Shown here piece by piece: positions 52,469-61,541 of a stretch of DNA of 64,000 bases; position 1 is the stretch's first letter; every line of letters starts with the position of its first letter. The notes beneath the pieces are model-generated. The model was not told where the DNA came from. It saw nothing but the letters and a program-made list of their open reading frames with translations, and did no database searches. The translations under genes were made by a program, and so were the position numbers. Source of the stretch: Kamptonema formosum PCC 10802 (GTDB lineage: Bacteria; Cyanobacteriota; Cyanobacteriia; Cyanobacteriales; Oscillatoriaceae); the NCBI RefSeq assembly GCF_000332335.1, contig NZ_KB235949.1:300781-364780 (forward strand), given 5' to 3'.

Positions 52469-55400
52469 CTAATTTATTTTCGCCGGAAACGTAATTTTAA
52501 AAAATGTGCCGCCGTCCGCCGGTGAGGACACTTCGATTTCACCCCCCAGCTGTCCGGTTAAATTCCAGACCAGCTGCAATCCCAGTGATTCCGCCTCCTC
52601 AAGGTCAAAGTCCGCCGGCATGCCGGCCCCATCATCCCTGACTATCATACAGCACTGACCCTCCCCGGTTCTAAAAAATTTTACCAAAATTTCCCCAGCT
52701 CCGCCACAGGGAAAAGCGTATTTGAGCGCGTTGGACACCAGCTCATTCATCATCAGCCCACAAGGAATGGCCGTGTCAACATCCAGCCAGATACTTTCCA
52801 CCTCTATTTTCAAGTTTATATCCTGAGACGAGACGCTATAAGAGCGGAACAAATTAGAAACCAGGTTGGGGATATAGTCAGCCGCATCAATTTGGGCCAG
52901 GTTTTGGGATTGGTAGAGCTTCTCATGGATGAGGGCCATCGAGCGGACGCGGTTGTAGCTGTCGGTGAACAGCGCCAGCGCTTCGGAGTCCTTGATATAT
53001 CCCGACTGGAGCTTGAGCAAGCTGGAAATCACCTGCAAGTTATTTTTCACCCGGTGGTGAATTTCCTTGAGCAGCACCTCTTTTTCTTTGAGCGAGGAGC
53101 GCAGCTGCACCTCGGTTTGTTTGCGCTCTGTGATGTCAATCCCCACGGAAACCGCTGCAGTGCCTTGCTGGTACTTCTGAATCACCATCAAGTAATTGCG
53201 GGTAGAGCCGCTGATTTGGATGTCAATAACCTGGCTGGCCGACTCTTCCGGACTCGCCATAAACTGGCGCATAAATTCCGTAAACTGCGGGCTGTTCTTG
53301 CGAAAGCCGAGTTGCTGACCGGCAAACTCTTCTGGGGTGAGTTCAGAGGCATTAGCCAGATGCCGGTTAACGCCAAGGTAGCGCAGGTCCGCACCGATCC
53401 AGGAAACAAACCCCGGCACCGCATCCAAGACAGCTTGCAGTTGGTCTTTTGCCAGCTGCAGGGCGGCTTCCGCCTGCTTGCGCTGGCTGATGTCGCGATA
53501 CATCCACAAGTGCCCGCTGTAATTGTTTTCCACAAAAATCGGCACGTAATCCCGCTCAAATGTCCGCCCGTCTGCCAGCACCAGCTCTTCCTTGGTAACA
53601 ATTTGCTGGTCCTGCAATATTTCCGAGATGCGCCGCACAAATTGTTCCGGCTCAGCAAACAGAGTCTTAGACCCTTCAGCCGCACCGGCGCAATCCATCC
53701 CAACGAGAGCTTCCGGCGGTGCCGGAATGCCGAAAATCCCGCAAAATTCTTGATTGACCACCGCAATGTGCCGGCACTCATTTTCAACCAGCACGCCGGC
53801 TTGCAGATTTTGAATCAGTGCCGTCAGCCTCGATGTTGTGGCTCGCAATTCTTCTTCCATCCGTTTGCGGTCGGTAATGTCAATCCCCACCGACGCCGCC
53901 GCGCGTCCCCCATCGTACTTTTGCGCCACGATCAAATAGCTGCGAGACTCGCCCCCCACCTCTACAGTCACTTCTCGGGAGATTTGACTGTCCGCACCGG
54001 CAAAAAACTGGCGCATTAATTCCACAAAATAGGGGCGGCGCTCCAGAAAGCCAATATCTTGACCGACAAACGCCTCTGGGGGGAGGTTGAACGTTGCGCC
54101 CAGATGCCGGTTCACCCCAATGTAGCGCAAATCGGAACCAATCCAAGAAACCAGTCCGGGCACAGCATCCAAAACCGCCTGCAACTGAGCCTTTGCCTGC
54201 TGCAGCGCCTCTTCCGCTCGCTTGCGCTCCGTAATATCTGTTATAATGCCTATAAAATGAGTGAGATTCCCGCTGGCATCGTAAATCGGCGAAACGCTCA
54301 ACTCGTTCCAAAACAGGCTGCCATCCTTTCTGTAGTTGCGCAGCACAACCGTGCAGTCTCTCCCCTCTCGAATAGCAGCCCGCAGTTTGTCCAAGTCCGG
54401 CTGATTTCTCTCATCTCCTTGCAGAAACCGGCTGTTTTGTCCAATCACTTCCGCTGCCGAGTACCCCGTAATCCGCTCAAAGGCAGAATTCACATAAATC
54501 AGGGGCAGATCGGGCTGTCTGGCATCAGAGATAATTATCCCATTGCTGCTGGCCGCCATCGCCCTGTCTCGCAATCTCAATCTCTCTTCCACCTCTACGC
54601 GCTCGGTGATGTCCTCCACCATGCCCAGTCCGTAGCGCGGGTTCCCGTACCTGTCCCGAATTATGCCGGCAGTCAGGTTCACCCAGACCGTTTCGCCGCT
54701 CTTCTTGAGGTAACGCTTCTCGATTTGATACCGGGAGAATTCCCCTCGGAAACACCCCTCAATATAGGGCGTTTCTCTGTCAATATCTTCCGGAGGCGTG
54801 TACTCATAAAACGTCAGCTCCTTCAGTTCCGACTCAGTATATCCCAATATCTCGCAGAAGACCGGATTCACTTGCAGCCCTTTGCCGCTCAGGTCGTTGA
54901 GGGTCATCCCAATCGGCGCGTCCTGAAAAACTCGGCGGAATTTTTCCTCGCTCTCCCGCAAGGCTTCTTCCACCCGCTTGCGCTCTGTGATGTCCCGGGA
55001 AACGGCCATCAGCTCCACCACCTTCCCCGAGTCTGGGTCGCGCAAACTCCGGCTCGTTGTTTCAAACCAAATATACCTGCCATCTTTGCGGCGGATGCGG
55101 TAGGATACGGTGGAAATGTCCAGCACCTCTAGGATGGTTGCGTGAGATTTTTCAATGGGGGCCAAATCTTCTGGGTGAAAAAACGCATAAGCTGAGCGAC
55201 CCACCAGTTCTTCCGGGTCGTATCCCAGCAGAGTGCGGCTGGCCGGCGAGGCGTACAGGTAAACTCCCTCCGGGGTGTGCCGGCTGATCATGTCGGTGGC
55301 GGTTTCTGCCATCAGCCGATAGCGCTCCTCGCTCTCTCGCAGCGCCGCTTCCGCCCGTTTGCGCTCCGTAATGTCGCGAGTCATCCCGCGATAGCCGAGA

Positions 55401-56971
55401 AATTTGCCCTCTAAGTCGAAGATGGGAGTCCCACTGGTTTCCAGAACAACCAGATGCCCGTCAGCGTGAGTGCTTGTGCTCTCCAGACAGCTGAATGGCT
55501 GTTGCGCCCGACCGATGGGAGTAAAAATGCCGGCAGCGCGCTGCGCCTCTAGCACCGGCATGAAGTCAAAAGGAGTCTTGCCCAGCACTTCTTCTGGCTC
55601 GCAGCCCAGGATGTCGCGCGCTTTGGGGCTGGCATAAGTGCAGGCGGCATTTTCATCTGTTTCCCACACCCAGTCGCTGCTCGTTTCCACCAAGTTGCGG
55701 AACCGCTCCTCACTTTCGCCCAGGGCTCGCTCGGCGCGTTTGCGCCCCACAATTTCGGACAGCAGGTGCCGGTTTAGCGCCCTCAAGGTATTTGTGCGCT
55801 CCTCCACTCTCACTTCTAGCTCTTGGTTAAGCTTTTGCAGCGTTTTTTCTGCCTTTACCCGCTGGGTGATGTCGCGGGCGAACCCATAGCTCAAGCCTTC
55901 TTCCGGAAACGGAGCGCGGTTCCAAGACAGCCACCTGTAGGAACCATCCTTGCAGCGCCAGCGAGTCTCGCAGGCGATCGCAGGCTGTTTGCTTTCAATT
56001 TCCCTCTCAAATGCAGCGTTTGTGGCTTCCCAGTCGTCAGGGTGAAGGAATTCGGTGTAGTGTTTGCCTTCTAATTCCTCTTGGCGGTAGCCCAGGGTTT
56101 TTTCCCACGCTGGGTTGACTGAGGTGAGATAGCCCCTGAAATCGGCAACCGCTATCAAATCGAGGGAATTTTTGAAAAAGCGCTGGCGCTCCTTGTGAGC
56201 CCGCTTGAGTTCGGTGATGTCCCGGCCTTCTGCCACCAGCAGCGCCACACTGCCGATGGGGTCGAGCACCGGCTTGAGGGAAAAGTCCAGCGTCAGCGCC
56301 TCATCCCCCTTCCCGAACACCCCCACCGCATAACGGACTGCCTCACCGGCTTTTGCCCGGGAGATCGCCTCTCTCAACTCCTGCTCAGTCTCTGGCGACA
56401 CACTCCACCACCCCGTCTCCCAAAACAAACGCCCAGTCACATCCCCCGCCTCAAGTCCAGCAAACTCCAGCGCCGTTTGGTTGGCTTCCAGCACAGCGCC
56501 ATCCGGTGCCAGCAGCCAAGTCAGCTGGAATGTGCTGTTGAAAACCGCGCGGAATTTTCTCTGGCAAGACAAGCGTGTTTCTTGCCAGGGCTTGCCTGCT
56601 GCCGGCTCCGAGGATCTGGCGGCGCTCTGCGCAAAACACGGTTCAGCCACAAGATTGCTGCCGGTGGGCCCAAGAGAGCGCCACGAGCCGTCGTGATGCC
56701 GGAACCGGCACTCTGCCGGTGCTGTCCCACCTGAATTTTCCATGAAGTCATTCAAGGCACTCACAATCCTGGCCCCCTCTTCTGGGTGAACCAACTCCAG
56801 CGCTCTTTTGCCGGTTTTGTTTTTTGGCTTACATTTCAACATTCTTTCAGCTGACAATTTTTTATATCGCATAATTCTATTTTTGTCAAGCAAGCCGGTG
56901 ATGCTAGCAGCGTCCCGGTCGTTAACCGGATTCATAAATGGCCCCATTTTTATGCGTGGCCATCGCCGCAT
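52469..56971 (-). CDS. Multi-PAS sensor kinase with a cysteine-less LOV-like domain and HisKA_2 kinase
   Basis: About 1500 aa, soluble. Nine PAS domains are visible by their starts, for example FRAVFNSTFQLTWLLAPDG, FFKNSLDLIAVADFRG and FRNLVETSSDWVWETDE. The sixth has LOV hallmarks: IYVNSAFERITGYSAAEVIG, then QNSRFLQGDERNQ, NYRKDGSLFWN and FIGIITDIT. The photoactive Cys of NCRFLQ is Ser (codon at 54431-54433), and the Gln of FIGVQ is Ile. The C-terminus is a HisKA_2 kinase (H in LKEIHHRVKNNLQVI, then NALKYAFP, VRDDGAGMP). The frame is open to 57046, but AGGGAGGTG sits about 7 bases before the ATG of MRRWPRIKMG, which was chosen. It is followed by the receiver kinase after 11 bases. Confidence 0.88.
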   Translation of the reverse strand: MRRWPRIKMGPFMNPVNDRDAASITGLLDKNRIMRYKKLSAERMLKCKPKNKTGKRALELVHPEEGARIVSALNDFMENSGGTAPAECRFRHHDGSWRSLGPTGSNLVAEPCFAQSAARSSEPAAGKPWQETRLSCQRKFRAVFNSTFQLTWLLAPDGAVLEANQTALEFAGLEAGDVTGRLFWETGWWSVSPETEQELREAISRAKAGEAVRYAVGVFGKGDEALTLDFSLKPVLDPIGSVALLVAEGRDITELKRAHKERQRFFKNSLDLIAVADFRGYLTSVNPAWEKTLGYRQEELEGKHYTEFLHPDDWEATNAAFEREIESKQPAIACETRWRCKDGSYRWLSWNRAPFPEEGLSYGFARDITQRVKAEKTLQKLNQELEVRVEERTNTLRALNRHLLSEIVGRKRAERALGESEERFRNLVETSSDWVWETDENAACTYASPKARDILGCEPEEVLGKTPFDFMPVLEAQRAAGIFTPIGRAQQPFSCLESTSTHADGHLVVLETSGTPIFDLEGKFLGYRGMTRDITERKRAEAALRESEERYRLMAETATDMISRHTPEGVYLYASPASRTLLGYDPEELVGRSAYAFFHPEDLAPIEKSHATILEVLDISTVSYRIRRKDGRYIWFETTSRSLRDPDSGKVVELMAVSRDITERKRVEEALRESEEKFRRVFQDAPIGMTLNDLSGKGLQVNPVFCEILGYTESELKELTFYEYTPPEDIDRETPYIEGCFRGEFSRYQIEKRYLKKSGETVWVNLTAGIIRDRYGNPRYGLGMVEDITERVEVEERLRLRDRAMAASSNGIIISDARQPDLPLIYVNSAFERITGYSAAEVIGQNSRFLQGDERNQPDLDKLRAAIREGRDCTVVLRNYRKDGSLFWNELSVSPIYDASGNLTHFIGIITDITERKRAEEALQQAKAQLQAVLDAVPGLVSWIGSDLRYIGVNRHLGATFNLPPEAFVGQDIGFLERRPYFVELMRQFFAGADSQISREVTVEVGGESRSYLIVAQKYDGGRAAASVGIDITDRKRMEEELRATTSRLTALIQNLQAGVLVENECRHIAVVNQEFCGIFGIPAPPEALVGMDCAGAAEGSKTLFAEPEQFVRRISEILQDQQIVTKEELVLADGRTFERDYVPIFVENNYSGHLWMYRDISQRKQAEAALQLAKDQLQAVLDAVPGFVSWIGADLRYLGVNRHLANASELTPEEFAGQQLGFRKNSPQFTEFMRQFMASPEESASQVIDIQISGSTRNYLMVIQKYQQGTAAVSVGIDITERKQTEVQLRSSLKEKEVLLKEIHHRVKNNLQVISSLLKLQSGYIKDSEALALFTDSYNRVRSMALIHEKLYQSQNLAQIDAADYIPNLVSNLFRSYSVSSQDINLKIEVESIWLDVDTAIPCGLMMNELVSNALKYAFPCGGAGEILVKFFRTGEGQCCMIVRDDGAGMPADFDLEEAESLGLQLVWNLTGQLGGEIEVSSPADGGTFFKITFPAKIN

Positions 56972-57082
56972 CGCCGGCACACCTCCCTGAACGTCGCTAG
57001 CCATTCCTGCCTTTCTTTGCTCCCTCCTGTGCCGGCAGAGATCCATTTCTAGAGCGTTTCTCAGTTGGATGAACTGCGCTTC

Positions 57083-57115
57083 AGAAACCCGGTTTCTTTA
57101 AGAAACCGGGTTTCT
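57083..57115. repeat. Palindromic repeat, AGAAACCCGGTTTCT family
   Basis: A perfect 33-base inverted repeat (TTTAA loop) upstream of the multi-PAS kinase and downstream of the receiver relic; it would end a transcript coming from the relic. Confidence 0.9.
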
Positions 57116-57156
57116 GGGTACCTCACTTTGGATGAGAAGAGCAATGGAAAGTTGCC

Positions 57157-57448
57157 CTAAGGTTTGCCCCCCGTAAAGTTTGCCCACCGGCACACCCCAA
57201 GAGCGCACACCGCTGGAAGATTAAACCGGGGGCGGATCTGTTGAGCGATGCCGGTGCCGTCAAAAAAGCCGGTTTTCCTGATATCCAGCAGCAGCAAAAC
57301 TGGCTGGGCGGGCGCTGCCGGTTGAATGGCCCCTCTCCAGAAGATGCGGGGCGCACCATACTGTAGCCCCTTGCGTGCGGGCGCTTTTGAAGCTTGGGGA
57401 CCGCTGTGATATCAGGGTCAGCAATCAGGATGTGCGCCCCACCGGCAT
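57157..57448 (-). pseudogene. Decayed receiver-domain gene
   Basis: Behind a GAGGAG and an ATG at 57448, two frames together rebuild a receiver domain: AHILIADPDITAV...KLQ, GYSMVRPASSGEG, then after a frameshift AIQPAAPAQPVLLLLDIRKT, GFFDGTGIAQQIRPRFNLPA. This matches the pattern of the neighbouring REC proteins (VKILVVEDE, GYEVPSVVSAG, LVLMDIMLRGKIDGIEAAEQIR). The acidic pair reads DPD, the phospho-Asp is kept, and the REC C-terminal third and any output domain are lost. At least two frameshifts make it non-functional. It sits directly upstream of the multi-PAS kinase, where a receiver partner would be expected. Confidence 0.65.
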
Positions 57449-57889
57449 AAATTTTTCACTCCTCTTTTAAAGTTACAGTTGCCTTCCAAAGGTTTACTTC
57501 TAATTGCAACGCACAGCTAGATGGGGCCTCCCTCAGCCGCGTCACAGCGTTTTTTTGCTGATTGAAGAAGCCTTGCTTTGCTGCTTTTCTTAAGATTAAT
57601 CGAGGCACCTCCCCACTGACATCTGTATTGATAAGTAAATGGCAGCGGGCGGGTTCTCCGTATTTTCCACAAGAAGCCGCCCGACATCTTGCCCGAAATT
57701 GCGGAGGCGGGGGAGGAGCTGTGGCGGAGAAAAAGGCTCCAGAGAGCAGGCGAAGGCACCGGCGACTCTCTCCGAGAGCCTCCCCGCTCCCCGCTTCCCG
57801 ATTCCGGCGCACCGGCCATCTGTAATATTGCGGATGGCGAGCCGGTGAGGGGTTCGTAAAGATGCCGAACTTATACCAATTTTGGATTT
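57449..57889. other. Intergenic region, nothing recognised
   Basis: Long frames exist on both strands but overlap each other and have Arg/Pro/Ser-rich, shadow-like composition. A minus-strand stretch (ILRKAAKQGFFNQQKNAV, near 57560) is mildly protein-like. It may be further debris of the decayed receiver gene's upstream region. Confidence 0.3.
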
Positions 57890-58002
57890 TATAGCAGCAG
57901 TCATATTGGTTAGGACATCAGTGACCTAGGGAAAAAGGCGTAGGGCAGGCGTCTCGCCTGCCCTCTTGATCTAATGTCCGCGCCCTAAGTGCATACTGCT
58001 AT
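57890..58002. mobile_element. MITE-like element, copy 3
   Basis: About 113 bases: TATAGCAGCAGTCATATTGG at one end and the complement of TATAGCAGTATGCACTTAGG at the other, with GGGCAGGCGTCTCGCCTGCC in the centre. TA flanks both ends. Confidence 0.78.
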
Positions 58003-58089
58003 AGATTGTGAATTTTGGATTAAAAACCCGCGCATCAAGGGGGTTTAGTCATGCGGAAAAAAATAGGTTTCAGGAGAGCAGCGATAATT

Positions 58090-58132
58090 GGCCCCATGCC
58101 CCATGCCCCATGCCCCATGCCCCATGCCCCAT
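58090..58132. repeat. CCCCATG heptanucleotide array
   Basis: About six copies of the 7-mer CCCCATG, followed by AATCCCAAATCC-type units up to the next gene end. Confidence 0.92.
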
Positions 58133-58165
58133 CCAAAATCCCAAATCCCAAATCCAAAATCTTCC

Positions 58166-59893
58166 CTAAACCGGCAAGCGTTTGCCAGACTGCAGCATCC
58201 GCTCAAACTCTGCGGCTGGGACGGGCCGGCTGAACAGATAGCCCTGCATGGCATCACACCCGTATTGGCGCAAGACAGCGAGTTCCGCTTCCGTTTCCAC
58301 GCCCTCTGCAATCACTTTGAGATTCAGGCTGTGGGCCATTTGAATAATAGCGCTAGTAATGGCGGCGTTTTTGGAATCGCGGTCGATATGCCGGACAAAG
58401 CAACCGTCTATTTTTATGATATCAAAGGGAAATGTTTTGAGATAATTTAAAGAAGAGTATCCTGTGCCAAAATCGTCAACAGCTATTTGAATACCGTGGC
58501 CTTTTAAAGCTTTTAAAATTTCGACATTTTTTTGAACGGTTTGGATGATGATTCTTTCTGTAAGCTCTAGTTCTAGATAGTGAGAGTCAGCGCCGGCACC
58601 CAGCAAGATTTCGAGGACTCTTTCGCTAAAATTGGGCTGCTGGAACTGGCGGCCCGACAGGTTCACGGCGATTCTGACAGGCGGCAGACCAGCGCGATTC
58701 CAGGCGACGATCTGGGCGCAGGCGGTTTCCAAGACCCAGTGATCGATGAGCAAAATCAGGCCGGTCTGTTCGGCGAGGGGGATAAATTCTGCCGGCGAGA
58801 CGAACCCCCATTCCGGATGCTGCCAGCGCAACAGAGCTTCCGCACCGACAATTTCCCCAGACTGGAGGTGAACTTGGGGCTGGTAGTAGACCTGAAATTG
58901 GCCTAGCTCCAAAGCGTAGCGCAGGCTGGCCTCCAGCGCGAGCATCCGGGAGACGATGCCATTCATCTGGGGGGTGTAGAACTGGTACTGATTGCCGCCA
59001 AGCTGCCGGGCGTGGGACAGGGCCAAGTCAGCATTCTGGAGCAGGGTGTCTGTGTCGGAGCCATCGTGCGGGTAAAGGGAGATGCCGATGCTTGCCGTGA
59101 CAAAGACTTCATGACCGTTGAGGAGGAAGGGTTCGCAGAAGGCATTGAGGATAGTGGCGCAAGTCTCGGCAGCATCCCGGCTGTGTTCGCCACCCGCCAG
59201 GACAATGGCAAACTGGTCGGCTCTCAGGCGAGCCACCGTATCCCCAAGAGCGACACAAACCCCGAGCCGGTGAGCCACAGCTTTGAGCAGCCCGTCGCCC
59301 ACCTCATAGCCTAGGGTCTGGTTGAGCCGGTTGAAGCGGTCCAGATCCAGAGACAGCACCGGCAGGCTTTGCTGGTGGCGGGTTGCTTTGGCCATCAGCT
59401 CTCGCAGGCGGTTTCGCAGCAGCTGCAGGTTGGGGAGATGGGTGAGGCTGTCGTAGTGCAGCAGGTAATTGAGCCGTTCTTCTGCCTGCTTGAGTTCGAT
59501 ACTGTACCGGTTCGCCACGGCGGTTTGTTTTTGCAGACGAGTGGAGATCGCCACCAGCAGCTCAGTGCGCCGAAAGGGTTTGGTAAGATAATCGTCAGCA
59601 CCCAAGTTCATGCCAAAGCGCAGGTCGCCTTGGTCCGCCTTAGCGGTGAGAAAAATGAAAGGAATCGCGGCGGTAGCGGGGTCAGCTCTCAGGGCCTCCA
59701 GGACGCCGTACCCGTCGAGTTCCGGCATCATAATGTCGCACACAATCAAATCGGGCCGGTGTTCCCGAGCCAGCCGCACCCCGACCAAACCGTTTTCTGC
59801 GCCCAGGGCGTCGAAATCCCCACTAGAGTCAAGGATTTCCAGAATGTTGGCTCGCACAAGAGCCTCATCTTCGATAACTAGAATCTTTGGCAT
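58166..59893 (-). CDS. Receiver-GGDEF-EAL protein, EAL intact, GGDEF degenerate
   Basis: 575 aa after setting the start at [12 protein letters not shown] (the frame is open to 59938). REC is complete ([30 protein letters not shown]). The GGDEF domain keeps DSLTHLPN but the motif is RADQF, so no cyclase activity is expected. EAL has [50 protein letters not shown] and QGYLFSRP: a full phosphodiesterase set. It closely resembles the 42090-43835 protein, and like it follows a REC-pseudo-DHp gene (60096-60806, 202 bases upstream). The pair therefore exists twice in the island. Confidence 0.92.
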   Translation of the reverse strand: MPKILVIEDEALVRANILEILDSSGDFDALGAENGLVGVRLAREHRPDLIVCDIMMPELDGYGVLEALRADPATAAIPFIFLTAKADQGDLRFGMNLGADDYLTKPFRRTELLVAISTRLQKQTAVANRYSIELKQAEERLNYLLHYDSLTHLPNLQLLRNRLRELMAKATRHQQSLPVLSLDLDRFNRLNQTLGYEVGDGLLKAVAHRLGVCVALGDTVARLRADQFAIVLAGGEHSRDAAETCATILNAFCEPFLLNGHEVFVTASIGISLYPHDGSDTDTLLQNADLALSHARQLGGNQYQFYTPQMNGIVSRMLALEASLRYALELGQFQVYYQPQVHLQSGEIVGAEALLRWQHPEWGFVSPAEFIPLAEQTGLILLIDHWVLETACAQIVAWNRAGLPPVRIAVNLSGRQFQQPNFSERVLEILLGAGADSHYLELELTERIIIQTVQKNVEILKALKGHGIQIAVDDFGTGYSSLNYLKTFPFDIIKIDGCFVRHIDRDSKNAAITSAIIQMAHSLNLKVIAEGVETEAELAVLRQYGCDAMQGYLFSRPVPAAEFERMLQSGKRLPV

Positions 59894-60095
59894 TAGACTT
59901 TGAGAGTGCGGAGATTGCGGTAAATTTGAAAACTGCATAAAAGCTTTTTCCCAATATTAGTAGGTGCAGCAGCACAGGCGCTTTGAAATTTTAAATAATA
60001 GCTCTTATGGAAAATCCCTCTCGTGGCACAGTTCCATCCCTTTTCGGGGCGGGCGAGCCCGGGCGGCAGCAATCAAACGGATTCCCCCGCAGCGG

Positions 60096-60806
60096 TCAGC
60101 GCTCGATTTTTGAGTTCAGCAGGTTAAATTGCCGCAGCAGCCGGATGTTATCCGGCGTCAGCAGATTTTGCAACTCAGACACTTGATTGAGCAGGGCTAT
60201 TTCCCGGTCAAACTCTTGCTGCAAAATCTCCAAATAGCGCTCGCTGTTGCCTCCCGGCGGCGGATTTTTCAGCAGCCGGATCGCCATATTGATATTGGAC
60301 AGGGGATTGGACAAATCTGAAATCAGCTTTTTCAGCAGCCCTTTCTGGGTTTCGTTTATGTGCTGGAGTTCCTGCATTTTTTGTTGCAGGGCTTCAGCCC
60401 GCTGGCGCTCAGCCATGTATTGCTGGATCACCGCTTGATGTTTGGCGAGTCGGGCGCTAATCGCTTCCAGCAACTCTTTGCGCCGAAAGGGTTTGGTGAG
60501 GTAGTCGTCTGCCCCCAAGGTCATCCCTTGCCGCAGATCGTTCTTGTCCGCCTTGGCCGTCAGAAAAATGAACGGAATCGTAGCGGTCGCCGGCTCACTT
60601 CTCAGCTGAGTCAGCACCCCGTAACCGTCAAGTTCTGGCATCATCACGTCGCAGACAATCAAGTCGGGGAGGTGTTCCAAGGCCAGCTGCACCCCGCTCG
60701 TGCCGTTTTCAGCGCCAATGGCGCTGAACCCACCAGAGGTGAGAATTTCTAGGATATTGGTTAAAACTGGTTTCTCGTCCTCAATCACCAGAATCTTGTG
60801 CATCAT
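60096..60806 (-). CDS. Receiver protein with a histidine-less dimerisation domain, second copy
   Basis: 237 aa after setting the start at [12 protein letters not shown] (the open frame extends to 60962 but that part is repeat-like). REC is complete ([30 protein letters not shown]). The DHp-like part reads KGLLKKLISDLSNPLSNI, MAIRLLKNPP and RYLEILQQEFDREIALLNQV; the phospho-His position of SHELRTPL is Ser here (ISDLSNPL). It ends LNSKIER with no ATPase domain. The alternative residue (Ser here, Arg in the other copy) shows the His was lost in both. It heads the second copy of the two-gene module with the REC-GGDEF-EAL gene at 58166-59893. Confidence 0.9.
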   Translation of the reverse strand: MMHKILVIEDEKPVLTNILEILTSGGFSAIGAENGTSGVQLALEHLPDLIVCDVMMPELDGYGVLTQLRSEPATATIPFIFLTAKADKNDLRQGMTLGADDYLTKPFRRKELLEAISARLAKHQAVIQQYMAERQRAEALQQKMQELQHINETQKGLLKKLISDLSNPLSNINMAIRLLKNPPPGGNSERYLEILQQEFDREIALLNQVSELQNLLTPDNIRLLRQFNLLNSKIER

Positions 60807-61541
60807 TACTTTTGTCAAATCCCCCAGAATGCCCCTACTATATCTCAGGATAGGTGCCTTCTGGATCGGCGGGCAACCGTTCTGCGCTGGTGTGAGGCAC
60901 CGGGCATCCGGCATCGGGCGTTGGGGCCAAGCTGTCCCGCCTGCGCAAGCGCGTCTGAACACATCTAGCAGTATTCACTTAGATGAGGACATTAATAGCA
61001 TGCGCATGGGGCATAGCGCATGGGGCATAGCGCATGGGGAAGACTCACAGCTTTTGCCCCATCGCCCACTGCCCCTGGCCCGCCGCAATGCCCATGTCCT
61101 AAACTTACTGGTTATGGCTAGAATCGAAATTTCCGAAAAAAAAGCATGGGACAAAACCCGCCCGCCGGCGAGTTTTGTACATACCATTCTTTCGGAAGAA
61201 TATAAATCTTTGGGTGTGGCACCTGTCGCGCCTCTCCGGCACCTGGCATTGTGCGTCGGTTCCCCAGCTGTAACGCCCACTTTGTCGCCTTGGGCAACCT
61301 TTATATTATCCGGTAAAAAGCATATCAAAAATTGCATGGTGCGGGTTCGGGAAATAAGCTGTTAGGCTTTTAACCTGCTTTTCCACTGTATGGGGGCAGA
61401 GCCTCCAGATTGCTTTCCCAGATTGCTCTGGAAGCGATAAAATAGTGATGTTTAATGCGAATTAAATGCGTCATAGCTGATCTGCTTCTCTGCTAATCCC
61501 TGACACCTAACCCCTGACACCTGGCACCTGGCACCTGACCC
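60807..61541. other. Intergenic region with tandem repeats
   Basis: Heptamer-like GGGGCAT/AGCGCAT units at about 61000-61045 and TAACCCC/CTGACACC-type units at about 61495-61560. A degenerate copy of the GGAGGCAGAGCC palindrome lies near 61390. No gene was recognised; the frames on both strands shadow each other. Confidence 0.4.

Noticed and set aside
55970..55985. HIP1 octamer GCGATCGC as a lineage marker
   Set aside because: Only one clear copy was noticed in the window, so it is not informative here.
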